From Desulfurococcaceae archaeon (lineage in GTDB: Archaea > Thermoproteota > Thermoprotei_A > Sulfolobales > Desulfurococcaceae): 56,491 bases of DNA. The notes under the pieces were generated by a model, which did not search any database, was not told the DNA's origin, and was given only the letters and a program-made list of their open reading frames with translations. Within the stretch, counting starts at the first letter, position 1. Every line of letters begins with the position of its first letter. A program made the position numbers and the translations under genes. The stretch spans positions 1-56,491 of the forward strand of contig JAGDWI010000001.1 of NCBI GenBank assembly GCA_023269825.1. The letters are read 5' to 3'. This document shows, piece by piece, positions 8,474 through 16,932 of the stretch.

Positions 8474-9391
8474 TTGCCGGAGTCTAAGAGAGATAGATTG
8501 TTTTTCACATCACTTATCCCTTTCTCCATTTCATTACTAAGTATGCTCTTACTCTTAGTCTCTATATTGTTTTTTAACTCTATAGAATCCCTAAGTGCTT
8601 ATGGATCGTCACTATTCGCAAAGACGGTCTGGGATCCGGAGAATAGTGTTTATGGCGTACTTGGCCCCATTCTCGGCACTATTATAACATCACTTATTTC
8701 AGTCAGCGTCTCACTGATTCTATCTCTCTCACTTGCTATTACGATAGCTGAGTACCTCAAAGGATACTTGAAGAAGATTGTTTCAAGCATAGTGGAGTTT
8801 ATGGGTGGACTACCCACAATTATATACGCTGTGTGGGCTTCAGAATACCTTGTTCCATTCTTAAAGAACAATGTAATGAAGCCACTACATACTTCGCTTC
8901 CATTTATACCATTATTCTCATGTAGACCCATAACAGGCTTCTCTACTTTCGCAGCCGGCGTAGCACTTGGAATATCCACTGTCCCCTATGTAGCTTCGAT
9001 AATACTCGAAGCATATGAGAATATTCCATTAATCTATAGAGAGGCCTGCTACGGTATTGGAGCTACAAAATACGAGGCCATAAAAACACTACTCTCTCTT
9101 ACAAAACCAGCAATAATTGCTGCATTAATTCTTGGATTCGCGAGATCGCTGGGTGAGACCACAATAGTAGCTCTCACAATAGGAAACTCGATGACTCTAA
9201 CCCCGTGTCTCTTTGCACCAGGCTATACTGTCTCAGCCCTAGTGGCTTCTCAATTTGCAAATGCTTTTCTTTATCAACACGCTGAATCAGTATTGTATGC
9301 GTCGATGCTAGTTACTACATTGATCTCGATTATTCTAAGTCTATATGCTTCTAAATTGATCATTGATTGGAGGTCGAGGGTGGTTGTGTAG
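8474..9391 (+). CDS. pstC: Phosphate ABC transporter permease PstC
   Basis: An integral membrane permease with about six helices and the cytoplasmic EAA loop (E-A-C-Y-G-I-G-A-T-K-Y-E-A) that contacts PstB, followed by the L-G-E-T motif of the Pst permeases. With PstA it forms the inner-membrane phosphate channel. The start is taken as TTG at 8474 because GGTGAT (8461-8466) is correctly placed for it; a GTG at 8462 lies inside that motif. It overlaps pstA slightly, which points to translational coupling. Confidence 0.92.
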   Translation: MPESKRDRLFFTSLIPFSISLLSMLLLLVSILFFNSIESLSAYGSSLFAKTVWDPENSVYGVLGPILGTIITSLISVSVSLILSLSLAITIAEYLKGYLKKIVSSIVEFMGGLPTIIYAVWASEYLVPFLKNNVMKPLHTSLPFIPLFSCRPITGFSTFAAGVALGISTVPYVASIILEAYENIPLIYREACYGIGATKYEAIKTLLSLTKPAIIAALILGFARSLGETTIVALTIGNSMTLTPCLFAPGYTVSALVASQFANAFLYQHAESVLYASMLVTTLISIILSLYASKLIIDWRSRVVV

Positions 9392-10265
9392 CTGGAGGAG
9401 GGTGAGGGAGAGGTTATTTAAAATCACTGTGTTTGGTGTAGCTATACTGGCATTAACCCCTCTCTTCCACTTGATAATGGTGGTATTTATTAATGGCCTT
9501 CCCACTATACTAGAGGCTGGACTCGAGTTCTTCGTTGATCTACCACCAACACCCTTGTCGAGGGAGCTTGGTGGAATAGCTCCATCACTAGTTGGCACAT
9601 TTCTAATGACTATGATTTCTCTTCCAATAACCATAGTACTCGGTTTATTCACAGCTATATTAGTCACTGAGTTTCCAAAAAGTAGGCTTTCGATCTTGGT
9701 AGATACTGTTGCAAAATCCCTCTCCAGCGTCCCAACTATTGCTGTGTCTATGGCTATGTTCTCGCTTGTTGTCGTATTAGTCAATACCATCCCAAAACTC
9801 AGAGCGTTTTTAAACCCCGCAGGCTCAGCACTAACTGGCTCACTTGCACTCGTCATAATTGCACTGCCTATTTCATACACTTATTTCTCTACATTTCTAC
9901 GCTCTGTACCAGCTACTTATAAAGAGGCAGCCTACTCTATTGGCATGTCTAGGTGGGCTGTCATTATTAGAGTAGTTATCCCTGTAGTCAAGAAGAGCAT
10001 ACTTGTAGCAGTACTAATGACCATGGCGAGGATCATGGGTGAAACGGCCGCATTGCTCTTCACAGCTGGTAGGTATAGAAATGGCTTACCAGCGTCTATA
10101 ATTAGCCCTGTAGACGCAATACCACTCCTAATATTCGACTATATACTATCTCCCTTCGAGGTGTGGCGTAGAGTGGCTTGGGGTGCAACACTCATCCTCT
10201 TACTTTTCTACATGTTGATTTTCTTCGTGGTTAAAGTAGTAGTTAAAGAGGTGAAGTTGCTGTAA
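9384..10265 (+). CDS. pstA: Phosphate ABC transporter permease PstA
   Basis: The second membrane subunit of the Pst channel. It has about six hydrophobic helices, the EAA loop (E-A-A-Y-S-I-G-M-S-R) and an M-G-E-T-A motif near the C-terminal third. The start is uncertain: TTG 9384 (GGAGGT about 10 bases upstream) is preferred over TTG 9363 and GTG 9402. It ends in TAATG with pstB, a one-base overlap, so PstA and PstB production is coupled. Confidence 0.9.
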   Translation: MCSWRRVRERLFKITVFGVAILALTPLFHLIMVVFINGLPTILEAGLEFFVDLPPTPLSRELGGIAPSLVGTFLMTMISLPITIVLGLFTAILVTEFPKSRLSILVDTVAKSLSSVPTIAVSMAMFSLVVVLVNTIPKLRAFLNPAGSALTGSLALVIIALPISYTYFSTFLRSVPATYKEAAYSIGMSRWAVIIRVVIPVVKKSILVAVLMTMARIMGETAALLFTAGRYRNGLPASIISPVDAIPLLIFDYILSPFEVWRRVAWGATLILLLFYMLIFFVVKVVVKEVKLL

Positions 10266-11014
10266 TGTACGCAGTTGAAATGAACAATGTGAATTTGTAC
10301 ATTGAAGGACACCACATACTTAAAAATATATCGTTGAAGGTGCCATATAATACAGTATTTGTGATAATGGGGCCCTCGGGTTCGGGTAAAACAACAATAC
10401 TGAGGGTCATTAATAGACTCATAGACTTCGTTGAAGATGCACGTGTCGAGGGGGATGTAAAAGTGCTGGGTTATGATGCTTTCAGCGTTGATCCATACGA
10501 GTTGAGGAGAAGTATTGGTATGGTATTCCAAATGCCCAACCCGTTTCCCCACTTAACAATATATGAAAACGTGGCTATCGCGGCTAAGATCAATGACGTG
10601 GCGAGAACAAAGAGGGATTTAGATGACATTGTAAAGTGGGCTCTGGAAAAAGCAATGCTGTGGGATGAAGTCAAGAGTAGACTAAACGATCATCCACATA
10701 AACTCAGTGGTGGTCAGAGGCAGAGGCTTTGCTTAGCGAGAGCGCTCGCCATGAAGCCGAAGCTACTACTCCTCGACGAGCCAACGGCTAATATAGACCC
10801 TATAAATGCTAGGAGACTAGAAGAGGCAATTGTTTCACTGAAGGATGAAGTTACAGTTTTAATGGTTACACATAGTCCACACCAGGCAGCTAGAGTTGCA
10901 GACTATGTTGCTATAATATATGATGGGAGAATTATCGAGCAGGGTCCCGCTAGCTACTTGTTTTTGCATCCATCCACGGAGATCGCTCAGAAACTCCTCA
11001 GGGGTGAGTTATAG
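10265..11014 (+). CDS. pstB: Phosphate ABC transporter ATPase PstB
   Basis: 249 residues, a full ABC ATPase. Walker A is G36-P-S-G-S-G-K-T-T44, the signature is L-S-G-G-Q-R-Q-R-L, Walker B is L-L-L-L-D-E-P-T-A-N-I-D-P, and the switch is T-H-S. The Q-loop reads F-Q-M-P-N-P-F-P, the pattern typical of PstB. It powers phosphate import by the PstCA channel. Its start overlaps the pstA stop, and the phoU-like gene begins directly after its stop. Confidence 0.95.
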   Translation: MYAVEMNNVNLYIEGHHILKNISLKVPYNTVFVIMGPSGSGKTTILRVINRLIDFVEDARVEGDVKVLGYDAFSVDPYELRRSIGMVFQMPNPFPHLTIYENVAIAAKINDVARTKRDLDDIVKWALEKAMLWDEVKSRLNDHPHKLSGGQRQRLCLARALAMKPKLLLLDEPTANIDPINARRLEEAIVSLKDEVTVLMVTHSPHQAARVADYVAIIYDGRIIEQGPASYLFLHPSTEIAQKLLRGEL

Positions 11015-11641
11015 TTGTCTCTAACACATCGTAAACTAGAAGTATTGGTAAAGGAATTAAACCGCATGACTCAGAGACTTAAGAGTGCAGTGCACGCAAC
11101 ACAGAGGTTAATTGAAACAAGTGAACTCGAGGAGAGGCGCCGATTATGGAGCGAAATAGAAAATACTGCAGTACTACTCGATGAATTGCGTGGACAATTC
11201 ATAAATGGAGTATTGTTATTTATAGCACAGGAACAGCCACTGGGAAGAGACCTCTTGGTATCCCATATATTACTAAGTATAGCATATGATGCCCTCAGGA
11301 TCTCTAGGTACTGTAGAGAAATAGCTAGGATAGACTCTATGCTTGCACCCACATCTGGATTATACAAACTAGTAGACTTACCTCACACGTTTAAGAAAGC
11401 AATTGAAGCCGTAGAAGCCGCCCTGCATGACCTCGAGGAATTCAATACACGTAGAAAGAACATTGTTGAAGAAATAGATAGATACGTTGATGAAGTGTAC
11501 AAAACCACACTAGTAGAAGTCGCATCAAGCAACACAGTTCAGAGAGAACTAGCATTAAAAGCACTATTAATGAGACATATCGAGAGAATAGTAGACCACA
11601 CACAATACATTGAGCAATACCTAGAAAAACTAGTAGAATAA
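11015..11641 (+). CDS. phoU: PhoU-like phosphate regulatory protein
   Basis: 208 residues, almost entirely helical, with two PhoU-type three-helix repeats (acidic and Leu-rich heptads, e.g. D-D/E-L and R-H-I-E-R-I-V-D-H in the last third). PhoU proteins damp phosphate uptake and signalling through PstB. The TTG start abuts the pstB stop, with GGGGTGAG as ribosome-binding motif inside pstB. As last gene of the operon it probably gives feedback on the transporter. The assignment rests on context as much as on sequence. Confidence 0.78.
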   Translation: MSLTHRKLEVLVKELNRMTQRLKSAVHATQRLIETSELEERRRLWSEIENTAVLLDELRGQFINGVLLFIAQEQPLGRDLLVSHILLSIAYDALRISRYCREIARIDSMLAPTSGLYKLVDLPHTFKKAIEAVEAALHDLEEFNTRRKNIVEEIDRYVDEVYKTTLVEVASSNTVQRELALKALLMRHIERIVDHTQYIEQYLEKLVE

Positions 11642-11824
11642 CCAAATTTACCTCAAGATTATTGAAGACACCGTTAAGAATAATTATTATGGCTTTGATT
11701 TTAAACCATCCTCGACAACACAACATTTACACGAAGAATTCTCATTACCTTTAATCACCTGGAGTAGGCGTCTTTATAGGATTTTTGGCAAATTCAGCAT
11801 AATAAAATTATACACTCTGAAAGA

Positions 11825-12779
11825 TCAGTATTTATGCTTGAAGTTCCTTATGAGGTACACTGTCCCCGCGTACTTTGTCTTCAATAATAGGTTCTCTCTC
11901 ACCAGCTCCTCTATTATTCCAACAGGGTCTTCGACTCTGTTCTTCAACGCCTCTACTGCGTACTCGTATCTCAATGGGTGAACAGTAGTTGTGTTTAAAA
12001 GCCATGTGGCTGGGTCTCCACTAATCATTCTTGGAGGAGGCTCAGGCATGTTTAGTAGCTCTACTCTCTCAGCACCCAGCACCTCCTTGAATTCTTCATA
12101 GGCCTCTATTAAATCCCTCTCTGTGGGTGGCTTGACGAAGGATTCTGCTGGTGGTCTTATAGGTGTAGAGATGATATGCTTTAGACAATCCTAGCTCTTT
12201 GAGGAATAGAGCTGTATCTCTATACTCCCCCCTACTCGTGTTCACATCCTGGACTAGCATTGTCTCAGATATCAATACTCCCTTGTATCCTACTGTAAAC
12301 TCCTTAATCCCCTCTAGCACTCTATCTAGTCTCAGCGATGGGTGCGGCCTATTAATCTTCCTCCACACGTCTCCCCTCACACTGTCTACTTTGACCGAGA
12401 CGAGGTCAGCTGACTCTGAATTCCCGCGTACACTCTCCATCCATAGTAGAGATGCATTGGTTAAAACAGCTACTCTAACCCCAGTTTCTCTCTTAACAAA
12501 CTCTATAGTTCTACCAAGACACGCGTCTAGAGTTGGCTCACCATCCGGTACAAAAGTCACGTAGTCAACGCTATTCCTGTTCTCCACTACGAAGCCCACT
12601 ATTTCACTAGCTATACCCCTCCAGTCATAGAAGCACTTCCTCTCCACAGTGAAATAGCTTGTCCGGCCCAGCTGGCAGTATATACAACTATAAGTACAAG
12701 TCTTGTAGGGGACATTATTGACTCCGAGACTACGACCGAGACGCCTGGAGTAGACTGGTCCAAAAATATACTTAGCCGT
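11825..12779 (-). pseudogene. Radical SAM protein, disrupted (ACG in place of start codon, one frameshift)
   Basis: Joined in frame-corrected form this is a ~318-residue radical SAM enzyme of the COG0731-like group. The N terminus (G-P-V-Y-S-R-R-L-G-R-S-L-G-V) leads into the [4Fe-4S] motif C-T-Y-S-C-I-Y-C, then F-V-P-D-G-E-P-T-L-D. Two lesions are visible. After a GGTGGT motif at the usual 3-base spacing the codon is ACG (12777-12779), and no ATG/GTG/TTG exists before the Cys motif. Near 12165-12172 the frame shifts (+1 or -2), so the C-terminal third (T-P-I-R-P-P-A-E onward) is in another frame. The intact form is of unknown substrate. Confidence 0.82.
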
Positions 12780-12922
12780 AGAACCACCAATCTATAACAA
12801 TGTTATCGACCCCCTAATAGTTTCCCTGAAAGAGCCTCAATGCGTGATATGAGTGTGTTTTAAAAGCCTGGTTTCCCGGTGTAAGCGAGTTGTGTAGTGA
12901 CTCCTCAATACCGTGTCCAATG

Positions 12923-13243
12923 CTATACCTCTATTATTTCACCTGGTTTTATGAATCTCTTATACCATCTCTCATAGAGTTCCGGCGTTACTACGTGTAG
13001 TTGTATTGGTGCATCTATGAGCTCTCTATATACTGCCACCATTATATCGTATTTTAAGTTTACATTCTCCGTAACAATGAGTATGTCTATGTCACTGGAG
13101 GCCGTGTATAATCCCCGCACTACGGAGCCAAATACATATATTTTTGCACTGGGATCGAGGAGTTTCACAATCTCCTTCACTCTCTCAGCAACCACGAGAT
13201 AATTCTTCAAGTATTCTAAGTTGGATTTATATTGAGTCGACAA
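12923..13243 (-). CDS. Minimal nucleotidyltransferase (MNT) domain protein
   Basis: 106 residues with the pol-beta-type core G-S-V-V-R-G-L-Y-x5-D-I-D-I-L-I (two catalytic Asp in D-I-D). MNT proteins pair with HEPN proteins; in characterised pairs the MNT partner AMPylates and silences the HEPN RNase. Its start lies 17 bases inside the upstream HEPN gene, so the two are coupled. Length and motifs are intact, unlike several neighbours. Confidence 0.85.
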   Translation of the reverse strand: MSTQYKSNLEYLKNYLVVAERVKEIVKLLDPSAKIYVFGSVVRGLYTASSDIDILIVTENVNLKYDIMVAVYRELIDAPIQLHVVTPELYERWYKRFIKPGEIIEV

Positions 13244-13613
13244 TGGGTTTAAACACCTCTAGTATGAATCTACCTATATCCCTAACTTCTTCAATAGTGT
13301 ACTTGTATGGTAGATACCTCGAGGATATGTAGGCCTCCTCTAGTCTTGCAACATAGTGTAGATTCTTCACATCATTAACTAATACAAGTATTCTCGGGTC
13401 TACTCTACCGAGCTCTCTAATCAACTGCCTGAGAGAATGGGTTCTAGGATATGAGCCAGTGTAGACAAGCAGTTTATACTTTAATATGAGTTGACAGTAC
13501 TGCTCGAGGCTAAATATTGCAATGTCTGCCTCTCCCTCCTCGATTAGTCGCTGTGCATTCCTGAGAAACGACTCAGCCCTACTCCTCAATAACTCAGCTT
13601 CTTCAAAACTCAC
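13227..13613 (-). CDS. HEPN domain protein
   Basis: 128 residues, all helical, of the HEPN family that precedes MNT genes in archaea. Recognisable are the first helix (A-E-S-F-L-R-N-A), the A-x3-L-E-Q-Y-x-Q-L segment, and the late A-x-L-E-E-A-Y-I-S-S-R-Y pattern. A canonical R-x4-6-H RNase motif is not clear, so RNase activity is uncertain. It is first in a two-gene unit with MNT (17-base overlap), probably a toxin-antitoxin-like pair. Confidence 0.8.
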   Translation of the reverse strand: MSFEEAELLRSRAESFLRNAQRLIEEGEADIAIFSLEQYCQLILKYKLLVYTGSYPRTHSLRQLIRELGRVDPRILVLVNDVKNLHYVARLEEAYISSRYLPYKYTIEEVRDIGRFILEVFKPIVDSI

Positions 13614-13650
13614 ATTAAACCCCTGAAATCTATGATTTTAATGTATTTAA

Positions 13651-13735
13651 TTATTTAATAGCGATCTCTACTCCCACACCTCCATCTCCATACACGTCTC
13701 TATAGTAGTGTACTAGGTAATCTCTAACCTCCCCG
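13651..13735 (-). other. C-terminal coding fragment or very small ORF
   Basis: On the minus strand 13735-13651 reads as ~28 codons ending E-I-A-I-K-stop, with protein-like composition (D-Y-L-V-H-Y-Y-R-D-V-Y-G-D). The frame extends back to an ATG at 13757, but that lies inside a hairpin I assign to a TnpB right end. It looks like the tail of a gene whose 5' part was lost at the insertion point. A real 35-residue gene upstream of HEPN is the alternative. Confidence 0.35.
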
Positions 13736-13785
13736 GTTAAGCGGGAATCCCCGCCATTCATAGCGGGGAGGAAGTCATTCATATA
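13727..13785 (+). mobile_element. TnpB (IS200/IS605-IS1341 type) right-end remnant
   Basis: The plus strand encodes P-V-K-R-E-S-P-P-F-I-A-G-R-K-S, close to the usual C-terminal tail of TnpB proteins (P-x-K-R-E-A-P-P-F). The same DNA forms the typical right-end hairpin, TCCCCGC (13748-13754) with GCGGGGA (13763-13769), followed by GGAAGTCA. In such elements this part doubles as the 3' end of the omega guide RNA. A stop at 13718-13720 and the lack of any upstream TnpB domain show only the right end survives. Confidence 0.6.
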
Positions 13786-13895
13786 CAAGGCGCTAAAGCC
13801 ATGACTATGTATGATCTAGTTGAAACTGTGTCCTCATCGTATTTAAAACGAGTCTGACTCTAGTGTTATTTAATCATTCACTCGAGAACGGTATA

Positions 13896-14345
13896 TTACC
13901 ATATAACTTCCACTCCCTTTTTCTTCGCCACCCATGCTATCTCTGTCTCCAGTCACTATTGGTGCATGGTGCTTTATTGCTGTCCACGGTATGGTTGAAT
14001 CTATTAGACTCAATGTCCCCTCTTTTAGCTCCAGGTTGCTTTTCAGCATCTCGTCTCCTTCTACTTTCATCTTAGCTGACTCTACGTAGTCACCTAGTTT
14101 TAAATCAGTGGCTTTAAAGTACATTGATTTAAATGTCTTTATCTCCTCTATGTTTCTGAAAACCGGGAGTGTATTCCTCAACCAGTGTAACACAAGCTCG
14201 TAGACGACATTTACGGGTAAAATACCAGTTATTTCCCCATGTTTAATCCCAGCATTGCTCACTCTGCGTTGACACCTAGCTCGCCATACACCATTGTGAG
14301 AATGATATATGTATCGACTACTACCTCCCCTCTCTCTTCCTTCAA
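13896..14345 (-). pseudogene. VapC-type PIN-domain toxin, disrupted by two frameshifts
   Basis: Frame-corrected, a ~149-residue PIN RNase: N-terminal V-V-V-D-T-Y-I-I-L (first acidic residue), the middle G-I-L-P-V-N-V-V-Y-E-L, then L-I-D-S-T-I and T-G-D-R-D with the later acidic residues, ending V-E-V-I-W. The start is TTG at 14345, overlapping the vapB stop. Frameshifts lie near 14262 (net -1 or +2) and near 13945 (net +1 or -2). Without both being bypassed no PIN domain is made. Confidence 0.85.
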
Positions 14346-14566
14346 TACTCTCCCTCTTCTCTATCTAGTTCTCTCTCAGCCTCCTCCGCACTACCCCTAC
14401 AACACTTCCAGACTCTATCCCATAAATCAAGGGGCTTCAATACTAGCTTCCCATTCTCCACGTATACCTCTAGAAGAGTCCCCTCCTCTATTTTAAGCCT
14501 CTCTCTTATATTTCTCGGCAAAGCTATGATTCCTTTCTTATAGACCTTTATCACCTGCCTCTCCAC
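14342..14566 (-). CDS. vapB: VapB-type antitoxin (AbrB/SpoVT fold)
   Basis: 74 residues. The N-terminal swapped-hairpin DNA-binding domain has the classic K-K-G-I-I-A-L-P-R-N-I-R-E-R-L and E-G-T-L-L-E-V pattern. The acidic C-terminal tail (residues ~58-74) would bind the toxin. It is intact while the downstream vapC carries two frameshifts, so it may be an orphan antitoxin that still autoregulates the locus. Confidence 0.87.
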   Translation of the reverse strand: MERQVIKVYKKGIIALPRNIRERLKIEEGTLLEVYVENGKLVLKPLDLWDRVWKCCRGSAEEAERELDREEGEY

Positions 14567-14721
14567 GAAGCCGACACCGTGTATGGATTATACCGTGTAC
14601 TAACTCGTATTCTTAACTAATTATTAAGCCATCGATGTAACTTGCTATAACATTTTGTATTTATATTGTATTTATACACATATAGCCCAATTGTTTCCTA
14701 CATGAGAAGCATGAATTACTT

Positions 14722-15668
14722 TTACGCTTTGCTCTCTATTTCCTCCAGGATATTTATGACCGTGCGCTTCACTGTCTCTCTCGAGTTCATTGAAGGCTTA
14801 AACCCCTGCCTCTTTATCTTATCTATTCTTAGTGCTATTTTCTTGACGTCGCCCAGCCACCCTACTCCATGTAGTATTGGCTTGTACTTCTTCTTAACGT
14901 TCTTCAAGCCCATGGTTTCTATGACTATGTCTGCTAATTCATTAATTGTTATCCAGTCCTCCGACGCGACGTTGTATACTTCGAAGTAGCCACTCGTCTT
15001 CCTCCAAGCGGTCATAGTTGCCTCTACAGCGTCGTCTATGTATATGTAGCTTCTAACTTGCCCTCCATCACCAAGTATCTCTAGCTCGTGGGGGTTCTCC
15101 CTCAGCTTCACTATGAAGTCCCATATAACGCCATGTCTAAGTCTTGGTCCAGCTACATTAGCGTATCTTAGTGCAATAGCTTTAAATCCATATAGTTTTA
15201 CATATGCGTGGATCAAGTTCTCACAAGAAGCCCTACTAGCCCTAAATAGAGACTGGTTTAATAGGGGCATCCTCGTCGACGGGGATTTCCAAGGGTTCTC
15301 CATAGACAGAGCTAGAGGATGCGAAGACCAACTCCCTCACATTCCTCCTCATAGCCTCCAGTAGGTTGAATGTAGCTACAACATTCTCATTGAAGTACAC
15401 CTCTTGGTTTGTAGTGCTAACTTCAACCTCCGGTTGCAGCATAGTGGAATACCGTGTCTACGCCGTCAACGACTCTCAAAGCAACCTCTGGATCCTTCAA
15501 GTCCCCGACAACTAATTCAATAGTACTAGAGTCAATGTGCCTCTCGATATTAGCTAACCTACCACTACTCAAGTTATCAACAACTCTAACCCGAAAACCC
15601 TCATTAACCAACCTATCCACAACGTGGCTACCAATGAAGCCAGCACCACCAGTAACTAGAATCCTCAA
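14722..15668 (-). pseudogene. NAD-dependent sugar epimerase/dehydratase, disrupted by two frameshifts
   Basis: Frame-corrected, a ~315-residue short-chain dehydrogenase of the UDP-glucose 4-epimerase group. The Rossmann motif T-G-G-A-G-F-I-G-S is at the N terminus, then F-A-S-S-S-S-V-Y-G-E and the C-terminal sugar-binding half (L-R-Y-A-N-V-A-G-P-R). Frame breaks fall near 15430 (after F-H-Y-A-A) and near 15250, each net +1 or -2. The second hits the Y-x3-K region, so the catalytic Tyr codon is lost. Translation would start at TTG 15668 behind GGTG. It is the third broken gene in 4 kb. Confidence 0.87.
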
Positions 15669-16030
15669 CTGACACACCACATACTCCTACTCACAAACCA
15701 TCAATAACCTAGAGGTTTCTTAAATATGCTTATTTCGAACCACCACAGCGTGTATGCAGGAAATCCTAGTTTACCGTGCATTTAACTGGCATTAACTGCG
15801 TTGTTATTTAATCGTTCTATTCTTAAATCATGCGCGGGGCTTGTCTATGTTCTAGGATAGTACAGGTAATCAAGTAATTATTTTAACTAGGTGATTCAAG
15901 AGTTTTTACCATGGAAGTCGGGCACTTGGTGAAGGTTATACAGGGGCCTAGTGATTGCATTTAATGCGATATGTCTGGAGACTAGGAGGCGATAAAACTA
16001 CTGGGAAACTACATTTGACAAGGCCATGCT
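15669..16030. other. Intergenic region at the compositional step
   Basis: About 360 bases without an intact gene, lying where the G+C-richer left part gives way to the A+T-richer right part. One short plus-strand frame starts with ATG 15911 (M-E-V-G-H-L-V-K-V-I-Q-G-P, stop after 17 codons), preceded by GGTGATT. Another frame downstream reads R-Y-V-W-R-L-G-G-D-K. Together they look like a relic of a lost gene, not a working one. Confidence 0.35.
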
Positions 16031-16708
16031 TCAATATGTAGGCTTACGTATTATTCCCCTATGTATCGCCGTTGCTACTAGAACTCCTGTTACTCCAAGG
16101 TTTTTTAGTTCCAGTATATCGTATTCGTTTTTAACGCCTCCACCTACAATTACTTTACCTGGGAAATATTCTGTTAATTTGGAAGCAATGGATTTATTTA
16201 CTCCTAGCTCTGTGCCAACCCGGCTTAAATCTATTACGAGTACTTTCTTGTACTCGATTGATCTTAGATCTTTGAGGACTTCATTGATTTTTACACGGGT
16301 ATTACTAAATAATACGTGATCTCCATACATATCTATGCTTATAGCTCTATTCTCAAGCAACTTTAATTCGATAGGGTATTCAATGTACTCGGTTCCTATA
16401 ACGTAAACTACCTTATCTTTATCTAATAGATTTAAGCCTCTTCTCCCTATATCAGCTAGAACTTTGAAATTCAATCTTTCAGCCATATTGATTACGTCAG
16501 TATTATCTCCTCTCTTCATGATAGCGTCTAAGTCGGCTATGTAAACCGTTGTAAAACCCAGGTTTTTAAGGCCACTTAAAATCGAGGAGGGATAAGGATT
16601 ATCAGATATAACACTGTTCTCTATAGGTCTATATTTCTCCCTATGTCCAGCAATAGCATGTACAACCAAGCCATTCATGATGTCTAGAACGGGGATAACT
16701 TCCACCAA
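16031..16708 (-). CDS. HisA-like TIM-barrel protein (COG1411 type)
   Basis: 225 residues of the HisA/HisF fold. The N terminus V-I-P-V-L-D-I-M-N-G-L-V-V-H-A is typical of the proFAR-isomerase-related group found in archaea, distinct from true HisA. Further barrel motifs are Y-I-A-D-L-D-A-I and the late phosphate loop V-G-G-G-V-K. No histidine genes are nearby. The substrate is unknown. The start is a TTG with little upstream leader. Confidence 0.75.
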   Translation of the reverse strand: MVEVIPVLDIMNGLVVHAIAGHREKYRPIENSVISDNPYPSSILSGLKNLGFTTVYIADLDAIMKRGDNTDVINMAERLNFKVLADIGRRGLNLLDKDKVVYVIGTEYIEYPIELKLLENRAISIDMYGDHVLFSNTRVKINEVLKDLRSIEYKKVLVIDLSRVGTELGVNKSIASKLTEYFPGKVIVGGGVKNEYDILELKNLGVTGVLVATAIHRGIIRKPTY

Positions 16709-16932
16709 ATTTAGTTCACCGAGCAGTGGATTAGTTATAACTCTTATTAAAAATCCACCTTTACTTTAGGATATTCATGGTGATTCAATGTAGTTAGGTA
16801 AGGAGAAAGAATACTTTATTGATGCGCGAGGTATGCTTAATGTGTAATAGCTAAAGGCAAAGTAATAAAAGATGTGAATATAAGTTTAGATAACTAATAT
16901 TAGTAGTTTAGTGTTTTTAATAGGGGTACGAC

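Noticed and set aside
12199-12564. 121-codon plus-strand frame over the radical SAM pseudogene
   Set aside because: It is Ser/Thr/Leu-rich shadow text opposite a recognisable protein.
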